In this document: positions 22,060 through 33,529 of the stretch, one piece after another
Layout of the letters: each line of letters begins with the position of its first letter
Numbering within the stretch: the stretch's first letter is position 1
From: Pyropia haitanensis
Lineage: Eukaryota; Rhodophyta; Bangiophyceae; Bangiales; Bangiaceae
Direction of reading: 5' to 3'
NCBI GenBank assembly: GCA_008729055.1
Contig: SDUX01000002.1
Coordinates: forward strand, 186,001 to 250,000
Length of the DNA: 64,000 nucleotides
Position numbers and translations under genes: made by a program
Notes under the pieces: generated by a model
Database searches by the model: none
What the model was told of the DNA's origin: nothing
The model's input: the letters and a program-made list of their open reading frames with translations, nothing else

Positions 22060-23169
22060 GGGGAGGCACGGTGCATTTCCAATGGCGGGGGGGGGCAGTC
22101 TTTGTGATTAGGGGGGGGTGCGGCTGCGGCGGGCAAGGGCGTGGGAAGCGTCAACGCGGGTGGGTGGTGTGGGACGTTAGGGACGGGTTGCGGGGATGGG
22201 GTACGTTTTGCGGGTGCCGAGCGTCGGTCGATAGCGTGGAACACGCGTTGGGTTGCGCTCTGTAGCTGCCGCACGGGTCTACGAGAACGCTTGCCGTTGC
22301 CCACGTGGGGGATGGTCTCCCGAGAGGCTCCGTTGGCTCTCCATGCCGTTTCTGGACTGGTGTGCCGGTGGGGGTCTCAATGGCAGGACCCGCTGCGCCC
22401 GACGCAAGGTCAAGACGGTGCCCGCCGGCTGGTCGCCCCTTCGCACAAAGGCGGTGTCTTGCTCATCCCCGGTTTTACTGCTGGTCGCCTCGGTGGCTTG
22501 CTCGTTGGGTGCGTCGAGGTCCCCTCCTGTGCGATTCTGCGAACGGTTCTGTTGTGCCTTCCCCAGCCGGAACCCCTGTCCTGCACCAACAACTCAGCCA
22601 GGCACAAAGACAGCGTGGATGACCCGCGCGCCGGGGTGGGTGCCTCACCATTTGACGGACCGACGCGGCCGCCGCGGCACTCTCGGTTGGGGGGTAGTAG
22701 CCGCGGCGAGGGAGTGGGGATGGGGCTAACGACCAGCAATGGCGCCACGCGGGTGGGCGTGAGGCCACGTCCAATTGGGGGGGTCAAGACTGGCAGCAGA
22801 TGATGGCGGCTAGCAGTGAGCTTGGCGGAAGGCGCCAGCACCATGCCAGGCTTGGGAGGTGGAGGTGGGGGATGCGCTAACAAGGAGCGTGACGGGTGGG
22901 CGGAGGGGCGTCCCCCACTCACCCGGGCTACGCAGGTAACAGTAGCGACAAATGGCGTCTCTGTGCGTGTCTTTATGTACAGTGCACCAGACGCGAGCCT
23001 AGCTGCACGGCAGCCGTCGGTAGCAACGGCGGGCGCACGCCCCACTCACGACCACCCCTCGCGGGCCATCGACAGTCAAGAGGGGTACGTGAGGGGGCGA
23101 CGCGTCTCCCTGTCTCCCTCCCCCGGGCGCCCCCTCCTCCTCCCCCCCCCCCCCAAAAAAAGAGGCACC
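22060..23169. other. Spacer with no supported gene
   Basis: 1.1 kb of moderately GC-rich, largely non-repetitive sequence between a plus-strand and a minus-strand 3' end. A 220-codon plus ORF (22141-22803) has no recognisable domain and ordinary composition. I see no exon chain or RNA gene. Confidence 0.4.
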
Positions 23170-23571
23170 TCAAGCCGCCAGCGGCCCGTTGTACCGCAAC
23201 ACGGTGCGGATCTTTCCCTTGGCGCACGCGCACACCTGGTTGACCGGCGACGGCGCGGAGGTGCACTCGTGGATGGCCGCCGCGCACTGCAAGTCGCAGT
23301 TGCCCTTGCCCTCCGCGTCGCAGTAGTGGACGGTCGTGTCGGGCGCGGACACCTTGCACCACGGGTCGTCGGAGCGGCCATTGAACTTGACATGGTCCCG
23401 CGGGATGGTCAGCGACGAGCAGCGGCACCAGCCGACAAAGGTGCCAATGTCCGCCTCGGACGCGCACCGCGCGTCGGTGGCGGTGACGGCGGCGGGGAGG
23501 GCGGCGGCGAGCAGCAGCGCCACGCCCACCGCGACGGCGGCGACCAGGGGGCGGATGGCGCAGCGGGCCAT
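23170..23571 (-). CDS. Small secreted cysteine-rich protein
   Basis: 133 residues from ATG 23571. A strong signal peptide (MARCAIRPLVAAVAVGVALL and a further Leu/Ala stretch, ending ...AVTATDA) is followed by a mature domain of about 100 residues with ten cysteines: WCRCSS, DDPWCKV, HYCDAEGKGNCDLQC, HECTSAP and VCACAKG. An even number and tight spacing suggest five disulfides in an extracellular or vacuolar protein. I do not recognise the family; it could be a cell-wall, defence-like or adhesive protein. The open frame extends upstream to 23856 but that part is Pro/Ala-rich leader. A CATAAAG sequence near 23757 on the minus strand is a possible TATA element. Sense C-runs fill the leader. Confidence 0.75.
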   Translation of the reverse strand: MARCAIRPLVAAVAVGVALLLAAALPAAVTATDARCASEADIGTFVGWCRCSSLTIPRDHVKFNGRSDDPWCKVSAPDTTVHYCDAEGKGNCDLQCAAAIHECTSAPSPVNQVCACAKGKIRTVLRYNGPLAA

Positions 23572-26500
23572 GACAAAGGGAAGGCGGGGAGGGGCGGGGA
23601 GGGGGGGGGGGGAGAGGGTGGGTGCGCCGGTGGGGAAGCGGATGGGGAAGGGGGGGGAGAGCTGGAGCGAGGAGGGGTGCGCGGCGGGTGCTGGTGGTGG
23701 GCGTGGCGGTACGGAAGGGGGCACGGTCGGCACCCGCCGCCCGCCGGCGCCCGCTTTATGGGCGCCCCGACGCGGCTCGGCCGCCGCGGCCACCGCCGCG
23801 GGCTCCGCGGCGACGGCTCCCCCCCCGCGCGGCCGCCCACCGCCCGCGTCCGCCACGGCGGCAGCGGCGCACCGCCACGCTCCCTGGGGGAGTGGTCAAC
23901 TGGCACCACCCGCCGGCGCGCCGGCCGTGCGGCTGCGCCGCCAGCGACGCGCGCCGTCGTGCATCCCTCCCTCCCGCTTTACCGACCGCCTCCCCCCTCC
24001 CGCCCCTCCAACGCGCCTCCCCCGCCCCCGCCCTCACACCCCCTTCCCGCCCCGCACCCTCCATCACCCACCCCCGCAGCCTTTGTCCCCCCGCCCACGC
24101 CCATCGTCGCCCACCCCCCCCCCCCACCACCTACAGCCGTGCGTCCCCCCCCCGCATGCTCACCCCCCCTCCCCCCCCCCGTGCCGCTGCCGTCCCTCCT
24201 CCCTGCCGCAGCCGCACTCCACCCTCCCCCCCCCCCCCCCCCTCCCGCACGCCCGCCCCCCCCACCACCCACCCACCGCAGCGTGGTTCCCCTCCCCACA
24301 CCCGCCTTCCCCCCCCGCCCCCGCCCCCTGCACCCCGCGGCTGCGTGACGACGGTCCGCTGCCCCACCGCGGGACGCGGGCGGGAAAGGCAGTCACCGAT
24401 GGCGGCGGCGGGGCGGCCGCGGCCCGCGCGGGCGGCGGGCTGCGTTTGGCGGGTGGCGGCAGGCGCCGCACCGCGCAGCGCCGCGCGGTCAAAGGCAACG
24501 GCGGCATGCTGGCGCGGCGGGCCCGTGCACTTCGTCAGTCGGATACCCTGTGGCAAATACACCTACTTTGACCCAGGCGTACGGACGCGTGTCGGACGTG
24601 AATCATGGTCGCCGGTGGTGTGGACGGCGCCTCTTTGTTGTAGTTCTGGAGTTTGCTGCCTATGGATCCCATCGTGACGACGCTTGGCAGGTGCCCCCGT
24701 CCAGCAGGCGCCACCTGTCCCGCTTTGACAGACGGTGGGACGCCCGCGGTGTGTCGCGGCGCGCTCGCGGCGGTCCGCCCGGGCCATGGGCGCCCCTCCC
24801 CCCCACCCCCCCCCACGCGGCCTCTACGTGGTACGCGTCTGCGAGAGCGCCGTCCCGCCCCTCGGCGCCAACGTATCCACGTCGTGTACCGCCATCCCCC
24901 GCCACGAGACCGTCCACTGGTACCAGCCGCGCACAACGACGCGTGAGGACAATGGGCGGCCCGCGGCGGAGCGTCGCCGGCTAGAACCGCCCGTCGTCCA
25001 CCGCCACGGTGGGTGGGGAGCGACCCGCCGGCCGCGCCAACGCGGAGCATCCCCGCCGCCGTGCGCGTCTGGCCCGTCGGCGTGCTCGTGCGTCCGCGGC
25101 ACGGCGCGCAAGGCCCCGGGCGGGCCCCCACACAAAACGCCGCGTGGTCGGTGGCGGCGGGAAAGTGTGTACGACCGCGGGGAGAGGGAGAGACCTGGTG
25201 GGGAGCTCGGCCGGGCGCCCGCGTGGCGGGGTGCCGCCCAACGGCTCGCGGCAGAGGCTGGCGTTGGCGGCGGCCTGTCCGCCGCTGGGGGGGGCGCTCC
25301 GCCCCAGCCCGAGCCACAGCGTTGTCGACAGCGGGTGGAGGTAGCGGCTGAAGCGCGGCAACCACCAGACGTCCATGGCGTGGACGGCAGTGGCGGCGCG
25401 GGTATTCGACGCGCCCGGACTGGCGGTCCGGTCGGCGGGCGGGGGGAAAGCGGCTGCCGGAGGGGTGGGGGGGAAGGTTCAGCAGCAGGGATGGTGGCCG
25501 TTGCGGGCGGCGCCCGCGGCGAGGCCTGACACGCCCCTACTGGTGATTCCGTAGGAGCCTACGCTGGCGGCATGGCCGGTGGCCCACCGCCACGAGTGGC
25601 GGCGGGACACGATGTGCTCCCCCCCCCCGCCTCTCTTCCCGCGCCAGACTGACAGACGGCGTCGCGGTGGGGAGTGGGCCCCCCATCACGGCCGCGCTCG
25701 ACGTCGCGGCGCCCGCCGCCACCGTGGCCGTGGTTTGACGCCATCCGACGCGCCGTGCGTGCCGGCGCGGCGCGAAACGCGACGCGGCGGCGGGCTGCCG
25801 CCGCGCGGAGCGGCGGCAACGGGAGGGGGTTTCGCACACGCACGGCGACTGGCGTTTGGCGCCCGCAGCGGCCGCTGGCAGTCTGCGAGTGACGGCAAGT
25901 CGGTGGCGTGACGGCGACCGCTGATGGGGGTGGGTGGTGCGTGGACGAGGGACGGTGGGTGTGCCAGCCCCCCCCCGCCCGCCCTCTCACCGTCAGCCCC
26001 CATCGCACTCCTGAGGGGTAGCTCCGCGTCCCCCCCCCGGCCTTCCCAGCCGTCGTCGTCACGTCCTGGTCGGCTGCTGCGGACCTAGACTCCCCGCCGA
26101 GGGGGGACCACCGCGTCACCCGCGGCGGCCCGCTCGCTGCCAGTCCCACCGCCCGCCCCGACCGCCGATGCGCCAGCCACTATGAAAGGTGCCACGCCCG
26201 CGTCGGTGGGGAGGCTTGGCCGCAGCACGCGACGCGGGCGCTCGTGGAGGATCCGGCAACGGGCGGGACCGGTCGGCGGCCCCCCGCCGCGGACGACGTG
26301 CCACGCAGCACCTACGCCGCGGTCGGCGGCGGCTACACCAGCCACCGCCGTCGCCGCCGCCGCCGCCGCCGCCGCCACCGTCACCGTAGAAGAAAGCCCC
26401 CTTGGTACCCTCCGAGGCGGGAGGAAGAAGGTCTGCGGCGGTAATTACCGCCGCTGCGACCGCCGCGGCTGCCGTCGTGGCCACCGCGATGGTCTCCACT

Positions 26501-28555
26501 ACGGTCCGCCCGCCGTGGTCCGCGCGCCAGCCCGGCTGGTGCGCCCATTTGTGGTCCCCCCCACCGCCGTGGCCACCAGAAACGGGAAACCCAGAGCGGC
26601 GACCGGCGGTGTGGTCGGGCGGCTCGCGCGCGTGCCGCCGGCGGGTGGCGCTGGTGGCGGCGGCGGCGGTGCAGCCGCCGCCGCTGCCCACGCGGACGCG
26701 GGCGGCGGCGGCTGGGCAGGCGGCGCGCGCGGCGTGCGCCGGCTGTGGCAGCGCTGATGGCACCCGCGTGGTGGAGTGCGTGCCGCCCACACGAGCCGAT
26801 CCCTCTCCCCAATGCGCGGCTTCTTTCGTCGTCCTGTTGCCACCCTAGCTCCCACCATAGAATTCATTGGATGCAATTTTCCTGGATCTCCTTCAACTAT
26901 GGTATGGGTGCGGTACTTTCTTGATACGTCCCGATTCCACGTGCAGCGGCCCCCGTTGGGTACACTGCGCGGCTCGGACGACCGCTCGGCCCGACGTGGC
27001 GGTGGCGGTTACAGTCCAACTGTCCGATGGTCGACGGAACGGACGGCGGCCGCCGCCCAGGCTTCCCGCGCGCGCACGAGCGCCCTGCCCGACCGACTTG
27101 CCGACAGCCTCCCCTATACGTTGACAGTTGTGTGTTCCCAGCAGGGTGGGGGCAGTGGGCGGCCGCCCCCGCTGACAATGGGCTGCCGCGGATCCCTCCC
27201 GGAGGGCCCCCTCGCCGGGTGAGCCCGCGACAGCTCCCGCCCTCGGCGGAGAGCGCGCGCGCCCCCCCCCCCCACCGAGGCCGGCCGTGCGCAACGCGAT
27301 TGGCCAACCGCCGCGGACGCGGTCTCTCCCCTTGTCCCGCCGCGCCCTCCCACAGACACTCGGCAGACGCTGTTCCGTCTCGGGCGGCACACGGGGAGAG
27401 AGGGCGGGCGGCGGCCAACCAGCGGGTGGGACACCCCCCCCCACCCCCCCCACCCGCACCCCACCAAACCCTCCCGCCGCCCCCCCCCCCCCCGCCCCGC
27501 CGGCGCGCCCGCCCGCCCCTCTCAACCGTACCGCCGGCGGTTGCCGCGCCCGCGGCGCGGCACCAGCCGCCGCCGCCGCCGGGCCGCCGCGCGCGGCAGC
27601 GGCGGCGACCCCACGCGCGCGCGCGCCACGGCGCGGGCGGGCGCCCTCCCCCCCCCCCGGCGGGGCGTTACCGGCGGGCGCTCCCGCCAGCCGCCTGCCT
27701 CCCCCCCCCCCCCCCCTCTCGGCACGCGCGCGGGCGGGGGGCGGGGGGCGCCGCCCCCCCCCCCCCCCGCCCGCGCGCGGTCGGTGTCGCCACGCGCGAG
27801 GCGTGGCGGGGGGGGAGGGGGGGGGGGGGGAGGGAAAGGGCTCCACGCTGCGGGCGCGCCGCGGCGCGCCGTCTTGGTCCGCCAACCCCCCCCCGGCCGC
27901 GGCTGGCGTTGCGGCGCGGTGGGGGGGGGGAGTGGGGGGGGGGGGGGTGGGGGATGCCGCGCCGGCCGACCGTTTGGGTGCCGCCGTCCCCCGCCGGCGG
28001 GACCACTCGCAGCGCGGCCTGTTTTTGCATCCCCGCCGGCCCGCCCGCCCGCCCGCGGGCGCGTCGACGCGGCCGGCGGGCGGCCGACGCCGGCGGCGCC
28101 GGCCGACGCGGCGCGCGTGCGCCGCCGACGCCATTGGCAGACACCCCCCCCCCCCCCCGCGGCGGCAGCGCCGCTGGCAGCGGCGACCGCCGTCGAGCGG
28201 GGAGGGGGGGAGACGCGCACCGCCGCCGTCGACGCTGCTGCCGCCGCCGCCGCCGCCGCTGCCGCCGTCGCCGCAAGTCCTCCCTGCCGCGTCGCGGTCC
28301 CCCCGGGCGGGTCGCGTGGCGGAGGGGGGAGGGGGAGTTGGGGGGGTGGGGGGGGGGGAGCGTTGGCCGCGTGTACACCGGCGCGCGGCGGCGGCGGGTG
28401 CGCGCGGCCACCGCCGCGCCGCGCGGCGGGCGCGGCCGCCGCGCGGCGGCCGGCAAAGCCGGTCGGCCGCCGCCGCTGCCGCCGCCGCCGCCCGCCGCCG
28501 CCGCGCGCGGCAGACGCGGGCGGCGGCGGCGGGCGTGGCGCGTGGCGCGCGCGGT

Positions 28556-28609
<54 letters not shown>

Positions 28610-29400
28610 GGGGCGGTGGTGGCCGTCGTTTCCGGCTGGCGCGTGGTGGGGACGGCGCGGGTGCTGTGGCGGCAGCTGCCGGGACGGCACGACGGCGGCG
28701 GCGGCGGCGGCGGCGGCTGGCCACGCGGGCGGCGTCGACCGTCTCCCCTGCGCCGGGCGGGGCGGGACGGCGCTCCGTCCGCGCCCACACCCCCCTCCGC
28801 CGTCGGCCGTTCACGTCCCCACCCCCGCGGCGGTCCCCCCCCCCTACACCCCCCCTCCTCCCTTCCCCTTATCCCCCCCCACCCAGCAGCCAGCCCTTCC
28901 CCCCCCCCCCCAACCACCGCCGCCGTCCTTTGCCCCCCCACCTCTCCCCCGCCCTTGCCCCCGCTAGCCCCGCCCACACGACCACCGCCTCCGTCCCCAC
29001 ACCGGCAGACGACGCCGTCCGCGGCCGCCGCAGACGGGGGGGGGGGGGGGGGGCGGCGCGCCAGCCGCGCAGCGTCGCCGCCTGGGGGGGGGAAGGGGGG
29101 GGGGGGGGGGAGCCGCACCGCCGCCGCCGCCGCGGCAGCGGCCGACGCGCCGGCCGGGCCGCGTCGGCGGCACCGCCCGCGGCGCGCGCGCGCGCGCGAT
29201 TTTTTTTTTGGAGGGGGGGGGGGGGGGGGCGGCCGTGCCCCACCGCGCCCCGCGGCGGGCGTGGCGTGGGCGGCGGCCGGCTGTGTCAGCGGCGGCGGCG
29301 GCGGCGGCGGCGGCGGGCCACCCGCAGCGCCACGCGCGGGGGCGGGGGGGGGGGTGACGCGGCCGCGGCGGCGGGCTCGTGGCGGTGGGACGCCCTCTTC
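23572..29400. other. Long gene-poor, homopolymer-rich interval
   Basis: About 5.8 kb. 23980-24340 is dense in C-runs; 24560-26870 is GC-rich with ORFs on both strands made of Arg/Ala/Gly/Pro and no conserved domain; 26870-27200 is more balanced. 27440-29400 alternates G-runs, C-runs and (GGC)n. Some short stretches read like Ala-rich protein on either strand, but none forms a splice-consistent chain. A real, fast-evolving Ala/Gly-rich gene could be hidden here; I cannot support one. Confidence 0.4.
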
Positions 29401-29646
29401 CCCCCCCCTCTCCCGCCCTCCCCCTCCCCCCCCCATTCCTCTCGGACACTCCCGCTGCACCCACACAGCCCCCCCCCCCCCCCCTCACCCCCTCCCCTTC
29501 CCGCTCCTCCCCCTCCCCCCCCCCCCCCACCCCTCCCTCCCCTGTCCTTCCCCTCCATCCCCCGCCCCCTCCCCAACCTTCCCCCCCCCCTCCCCCCCCC
29601 TCAACCACCATGACCGCGGCGACCCCCCCCCCCCCCCCCCCCCGGC
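29401..29646 (+). promoter_or_regulatory. Pyrimidine-rich leader of the DnaJ gene
   Basis: About 245 bp almost entirely C and T on the plus strand (CCCCTCTCCC-type) directly before the DnaJ ATG. It is the clearest case of the sense C-rich tracts seen before most start codons in this window. Confidence 0.5.
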
Positions 29647-29877
29647 ATGGCCGACCACTACGCGACGCTGGGCGTCGCGCGGGGCGCCTCGGCCGGCGCC
29701 CTCCGCAAGGCCTACCACCGGCTGTCGCTCGCACACCACCCCGACAAGCAGCCCGCCGCGCGGCGTGCCGCCGCCGAGGCCCGCTTTGTCGCCATCGCCA
29801 CCGCCTACGAGGCGCTCTCCGCCCCCGCCCGCCGTGCCGCGTACGACGCCACGTTGGCCGCCGCCGCCGCGCGTGCC

Positions 29878-29909
<32 letters not shown>

Positions 29910-31056
29910 CACGTCGGGGGGGGGGGGGGTGGGGGGGGGCGGGGGGGGTGGGGGGGGGGGGGGGGCGAGGGGGGGGGGGGGGGGGGGGGGGGGTTGGGCC
30001 ACCCCTACGCCGTGGGCGCCACCGTCGCCGCCGGGCTCACCGTACGACCCGGCCACGGACGCGGCGTACCGGTCGGCGTTTCCGGGTGCCGGGGGGCGGT
30101 ACGACTATGGCTGGGCGGGGGGCTTCCCGGGGGGGGGCGCCGCCGCCGCCGCCGCCGACGCTGACGATGACGACGATGACGAGGATAGTGAGGAGGACGG
30201 GCGGGGTCCGTTGTGGGCGCCCCCATCGTTGGGGGGTGGCGGTGGCTCCCGCTCCCGTGGCGGCCTTGGCGGCGGTGGTGGGGGGGGGGGGGTGGTGCGG
30301 GTGCCGCCGGCGGTGCTGCCGAGCCGCCGCTGCCTGCCAAGATGCCCGACACGCTCGTCGACCTGCCGCTGTCGCTCGAGCAGTACTGCACGGGCACGAC
30401 GGTGACGCGGCGGCTGGCCAAGCGGGCACCCCACCCGGCGGGTGGCGCGCTCATCACCACCCACACGACGCTGTCCGTGACGGTGCGGCCGGGCTACAAG
30501 CCGGGCGACCGCGTCCGCTTTGCCGCCGCGGGCGACGCGGCGCCGCCGCCGCCGCCGCCACCGCCATCCAGTGACCGTGGCGGCGGCGGCGGCGGCATTG
30601 GCGGCGTCGGCGGCGTCGGCGGCGGCGTCGGCGGCGGCGGTGGCCACCACCCGCCGCCACACCCCGACGCGGCGGCGGCGGCGGCGGCGGCGGCGGCCGC
30701 CGTCCTCCCCGCGGATGTGGTGTTTGTGCTCTCCCGGCGGGAGCACCCGGTCTTTACCGTCTGCCCCGGCGGGGATGACCTCCGCATGGCGCTGCCGCTG
30801 CCGCTCGCCGACGCGCTCGGCGGGTTTACGCGCCGCATCCGGCTGCCGACGGGCGTCGTGCGGACGGTCACGTCGGCGGAGGTGGTCGTGCCGGGCGCCA
30901 CCGCGCGGGTGCGGGGGGGGGGGTTACCCCGCCGGGGGGGGGGGGGGGGGGGGGCGGGGGGGGGGGCCGGCGACCTCATCCTCGTGTACGACGTGCAGTT
31001 CCCGGCGGCGGTGACGCCGGCGGCGGCGCGGCTCATCCGGGATGCGCTCGCGGTGG
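29647..31056 (+). CDS. Class B J-domain co-chaperone (DNAJB/Sis1 type)
   Basis: Hsp70 co-chaperone, probably cytosolic. From ATG 29647 the J domain occupies about residues 1-70 with HPD at 31-33. A long Gly-rich region with poly-Ala and an Asp/Glu patch takes the place of the G/F segment. The C-terminal substrate-binding domains read DLPLSLEQYCTGTTVTRRLA, VTVRPGYKPGDRVRFA, DVVFVLSRREHPVFTVC, GGDDLRMALPLPLADALGGF and DLILVYDVQFPAAVTPAAA, the usual order for DNAJB proteins without a zinc finger. His/Pro/Gly runs interrupt the C-terminal domain. J domain and C-terminal domain lie in different frames; the break coincides with a G13 run at 30280-30292, where one more G would restore frame. No stop is visible after the domain, which leads into the region that follows. 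Confidence 0.85.
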
Positions 31057-31096
31057 GGGGGAGGGGGGGGGGGGGGGGAGGGGGGGGGGGGGGGGG

Positions 31097-31385
31097 CGCC
31101 CCCGCCTACCGCCATCCTCGGCTCGCCGGCGGCGGCGTTTGTCAATGGCGTGCCCGTCGACGCGGACGCGCCCGCCGCACCGCCGGCGGCGGCGGTGCCC
31201 GCGGCGGCCACCGCCGCCACCGCCGCCACCGCCGCCGCGGCCACCGCGGCCACCTCCACCACCGCCACCACCGCCACCACCGCCACCACCAGCCGCACCT
31301 CCCCCCCTCCTACGTCCGCCACATCGTCCGTGGCGGGGGGCGGGCGCTCCCGTCCGCGGCTGTCCATGACGGCACGGTCGTCCCC

Positions 31386-31418
<33 letters not shown>

Positions 31419-33009
31419 GGCGGCGGCGGTGGCGGCGGCAACCCCCCCCCCCCCCCCCCCCCCACCCCCCCGCCCCCGGCGGTGGCCCCCCCGGCACCAC
31501 CCCCGCCGCCGCCCGCGCGGCGGAAGTGCAAGCCGCCGCCACGCGTGCCGCGTCGGTGGCACCCGCGGGCGTTGCCGCCGCCGCCGCGCGCGTCGCGTCG
31601 GCAACAGCGGCGGCGGCGGCGGCGGCGCCGACGCCGACGCCCGCGCCAGTGGCGGCGGCCGCACCCGCGGCGGCGGCGGCGGCAGCGGTGGCGGCGGCGC
31701 CGCTGCCGCGCGTGGCGCCCGCGGCGGCGGCCGCGGCGACGGCGGTCGGCGGTGGTGGCGGCGGCGGCGGCACGGGCGGCTCCGCCGCCGCCGCCGTTAC
31801 GCCGACGCCGGCCGCGGCGGCGGGCCGCGGGCGGGGCATGGCCAAAAAGACGTCGGGCGGCAGCTCGAGCAGCTCGGGCGTGGCGGCGGCGGGCGTGTCG
31901 TTCCGTACCCCCCCGACGGCGGCCGCCGACGGGCCACCGTCGACGCCCACCCCCTCGCCGCGGTCACGGCGGCGGGAGAGCGTGGACCGCTCCGCGTTTT
32001 GGCGCTCCCGCTCCGCCGCGGACGTTAATGGCAGCGGCGGCGGCGGTGGTGGCGGCGGCGGTGGTGGGGGTGGGGGTGGCCGGCCGACGCCGCCGGCGTC
32101 GGCGCCACCCCCGGGCGGCCACCCGGTGCATGACACGCCAACGGATGGCCCGACGGTGGCGGCGGCGGTGGCGGCGGCGGCGGCGGCGGCGACGGCGACA
32201 GCGTCGGCGGGTGCGGGCGCGGCGGCGGCGGCGGCGGCGGCGCCGGGCCGCCGGTCCGCGGCGGCCGGCCGCCACCGGCGGAGCCGCTCGACGCACGCCC
32301 GCCGCACCGCGTCGTCGACGACCGCCGCGGCGGCCGCGGCGGCCGCGGCCGCCGCCGCGACCGCCGCCGCCGTCGAGGCGGGCGGCAGCGTTGGCGGCGG
32401 CGGCGGCGGCGCGCCGCGGTCGTGGTCGTCGGCGGTCGGGGCGGGATCCCCCGTGGCGGCCGCCGCGGCGGCGGCGGGCGGCTCGGCGCGGGCGTCGCCA
32501 ATGGTCGCGACGCCCTCCCCCTTGCCCTTTACCGCCGCACTGCGGTCGGCCAACCGTGGGCGCGGCGTGTCGGCAGCGGCGGGCCTCCGCACCAGCCGGT
32601 CGGTGGGGAGCGTGCTCGGCCCGTCGGCGGGCAAAGGCGCCGTGCCGTCTGCCGGCGGCGGCGGCGGCTGCGGCGGCGGCGGCGACGGCAGCCGCGGTGA
32701 CCGCAGCAGCGGCCTCAGCGGCAGCAGCGGCACGGGCGGGGAGGAGGAGAACCGGCCGCCGCCGCCCTACGCGGCGCGCTCCATGGACTCGGTCCTCGGC
32801 GCCGCCGCCGCCCCCGCCGACCGCGACGGTGACCGCGGCGGCGCGTCGGCGGCGGCGGGGGGCACGCCGCCGCCACCGGGCGCGTCGCCCACCAGCGACG
32901 GCAAGGCGGACCTGCGGCGCAACCTGAGCATGCGCTTTGGGGCGGGGGGGGGAAGCGCGGCATGGCCATGCCGACGCTCAAGTCCTTCCGCCAGATCTTT
33001 CGGGGCTGA
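31097..33009 (+). CDS. Disordered Ala/Gly/Ser-rich protein or C-terminal extension of the DnaJ
   Basis: The plus strand remains protein-like to a stop at 33007-33009, with frame changes at homopolymers. Recognisable pieces: ILGSPAAAFVNGVPVDADAP near 31110-31170, ARAAEVQAAATRAASVAPAG near 31510, KKTSGGSSSSSGVAAAGVSF near 31850, RRRESVDRSAFWRSRSAAD near 31970, LRTSRSVGSVLGPSAGKG near 32590, ARSMDSVLG near 32780, RRNLSMRFG near 32915 and, after a G9 run (32944-32952), MPTLKSFRQIFRG and the stop. The R-x-x-S/R-S-x-S repeats look like kinase sites. No folded domain is evident. No ATG clearly starts a separate gene, so this may be the tail of the DnaJ or a second gene. The antisense 566-codon ORF is a shadow. 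Confidence 0.5.
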
Positions 33010-33529
33010 CGGTCTATCTATGGGCGCCGCCCGGCCGACCGGCGGGCGGGCGGGCGGGCGGGCGGGCGGGCGGGCGGGCGGGCGGGGTCGTCGTCTTCGC
33101 GTCGCGGCGAAGCGGGAGTGGATGGGCGGGAGGAGCGCGGGAGTGGCGGCGTGGGGGGGGGGGGGCGAGGGAGAGAGGGAGGCTGCGGGGTGCGGGGGAT
33201 GCCCCCGGTGGTGGGGCACAGAGCTAGCTGCGTGGCGCGCCGCCACGACGGATGCGGGGGCCGGCGGGGGCGCAGCACGCCGCACCCCGCCGGGACGGTT
33301 TTTTTTTTTTTTTTTTTTTGGTGAGGGGCGGCGCGGCCGCCGCGCTGGCCGTACGGGCGGCGGCGGCGGACGTCCGGCCTCCACCCCGCGCCGCCGCGCT
33401 GCCGCGGTGGCGGATGGCCGAGGGACAAACGGCGGAGACTGTACCTGTCGTTTGCCGACGCGGCGCCCCCCCCCCGCAGGCCGCCCCAGACGGCTGCGCG
33501 ATGCCGACGCGGCGCCGTCCCCCCCCCCC
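33010..33529. other. Convergent spacer with simple repeats
   Basis: Contains a (GGCG)n microsatellite at about 33041-33087 and a T21 run at 33299-33319. It lies between the 3' ends of the disordered protein and the SDR. No gene seen. Confidence 0.5.
33041..33087 (+). repeat. (GGCG)n microsatellite
   Basis: About twelve tetranucleotide units, G-rich on the plus strand; potential G-quadruplex former. A second one lies at 45571-45628. Confidence 0.9.

Noticed and set aside
27440..29400. Large Ala/Pro/Arg ORFs on both strands
   Set aside because: Open frames result from GC-only sequence; none has a conserved motif or consistent splice sites.
31033..32733. 566-codon minus-strand ORF
   Set aside because: Antisense to the Ala/Gly/Ser-rich plus-strand sequence whose RRNLSMRFG and C-terminal end read sensibly only on the plus strand.
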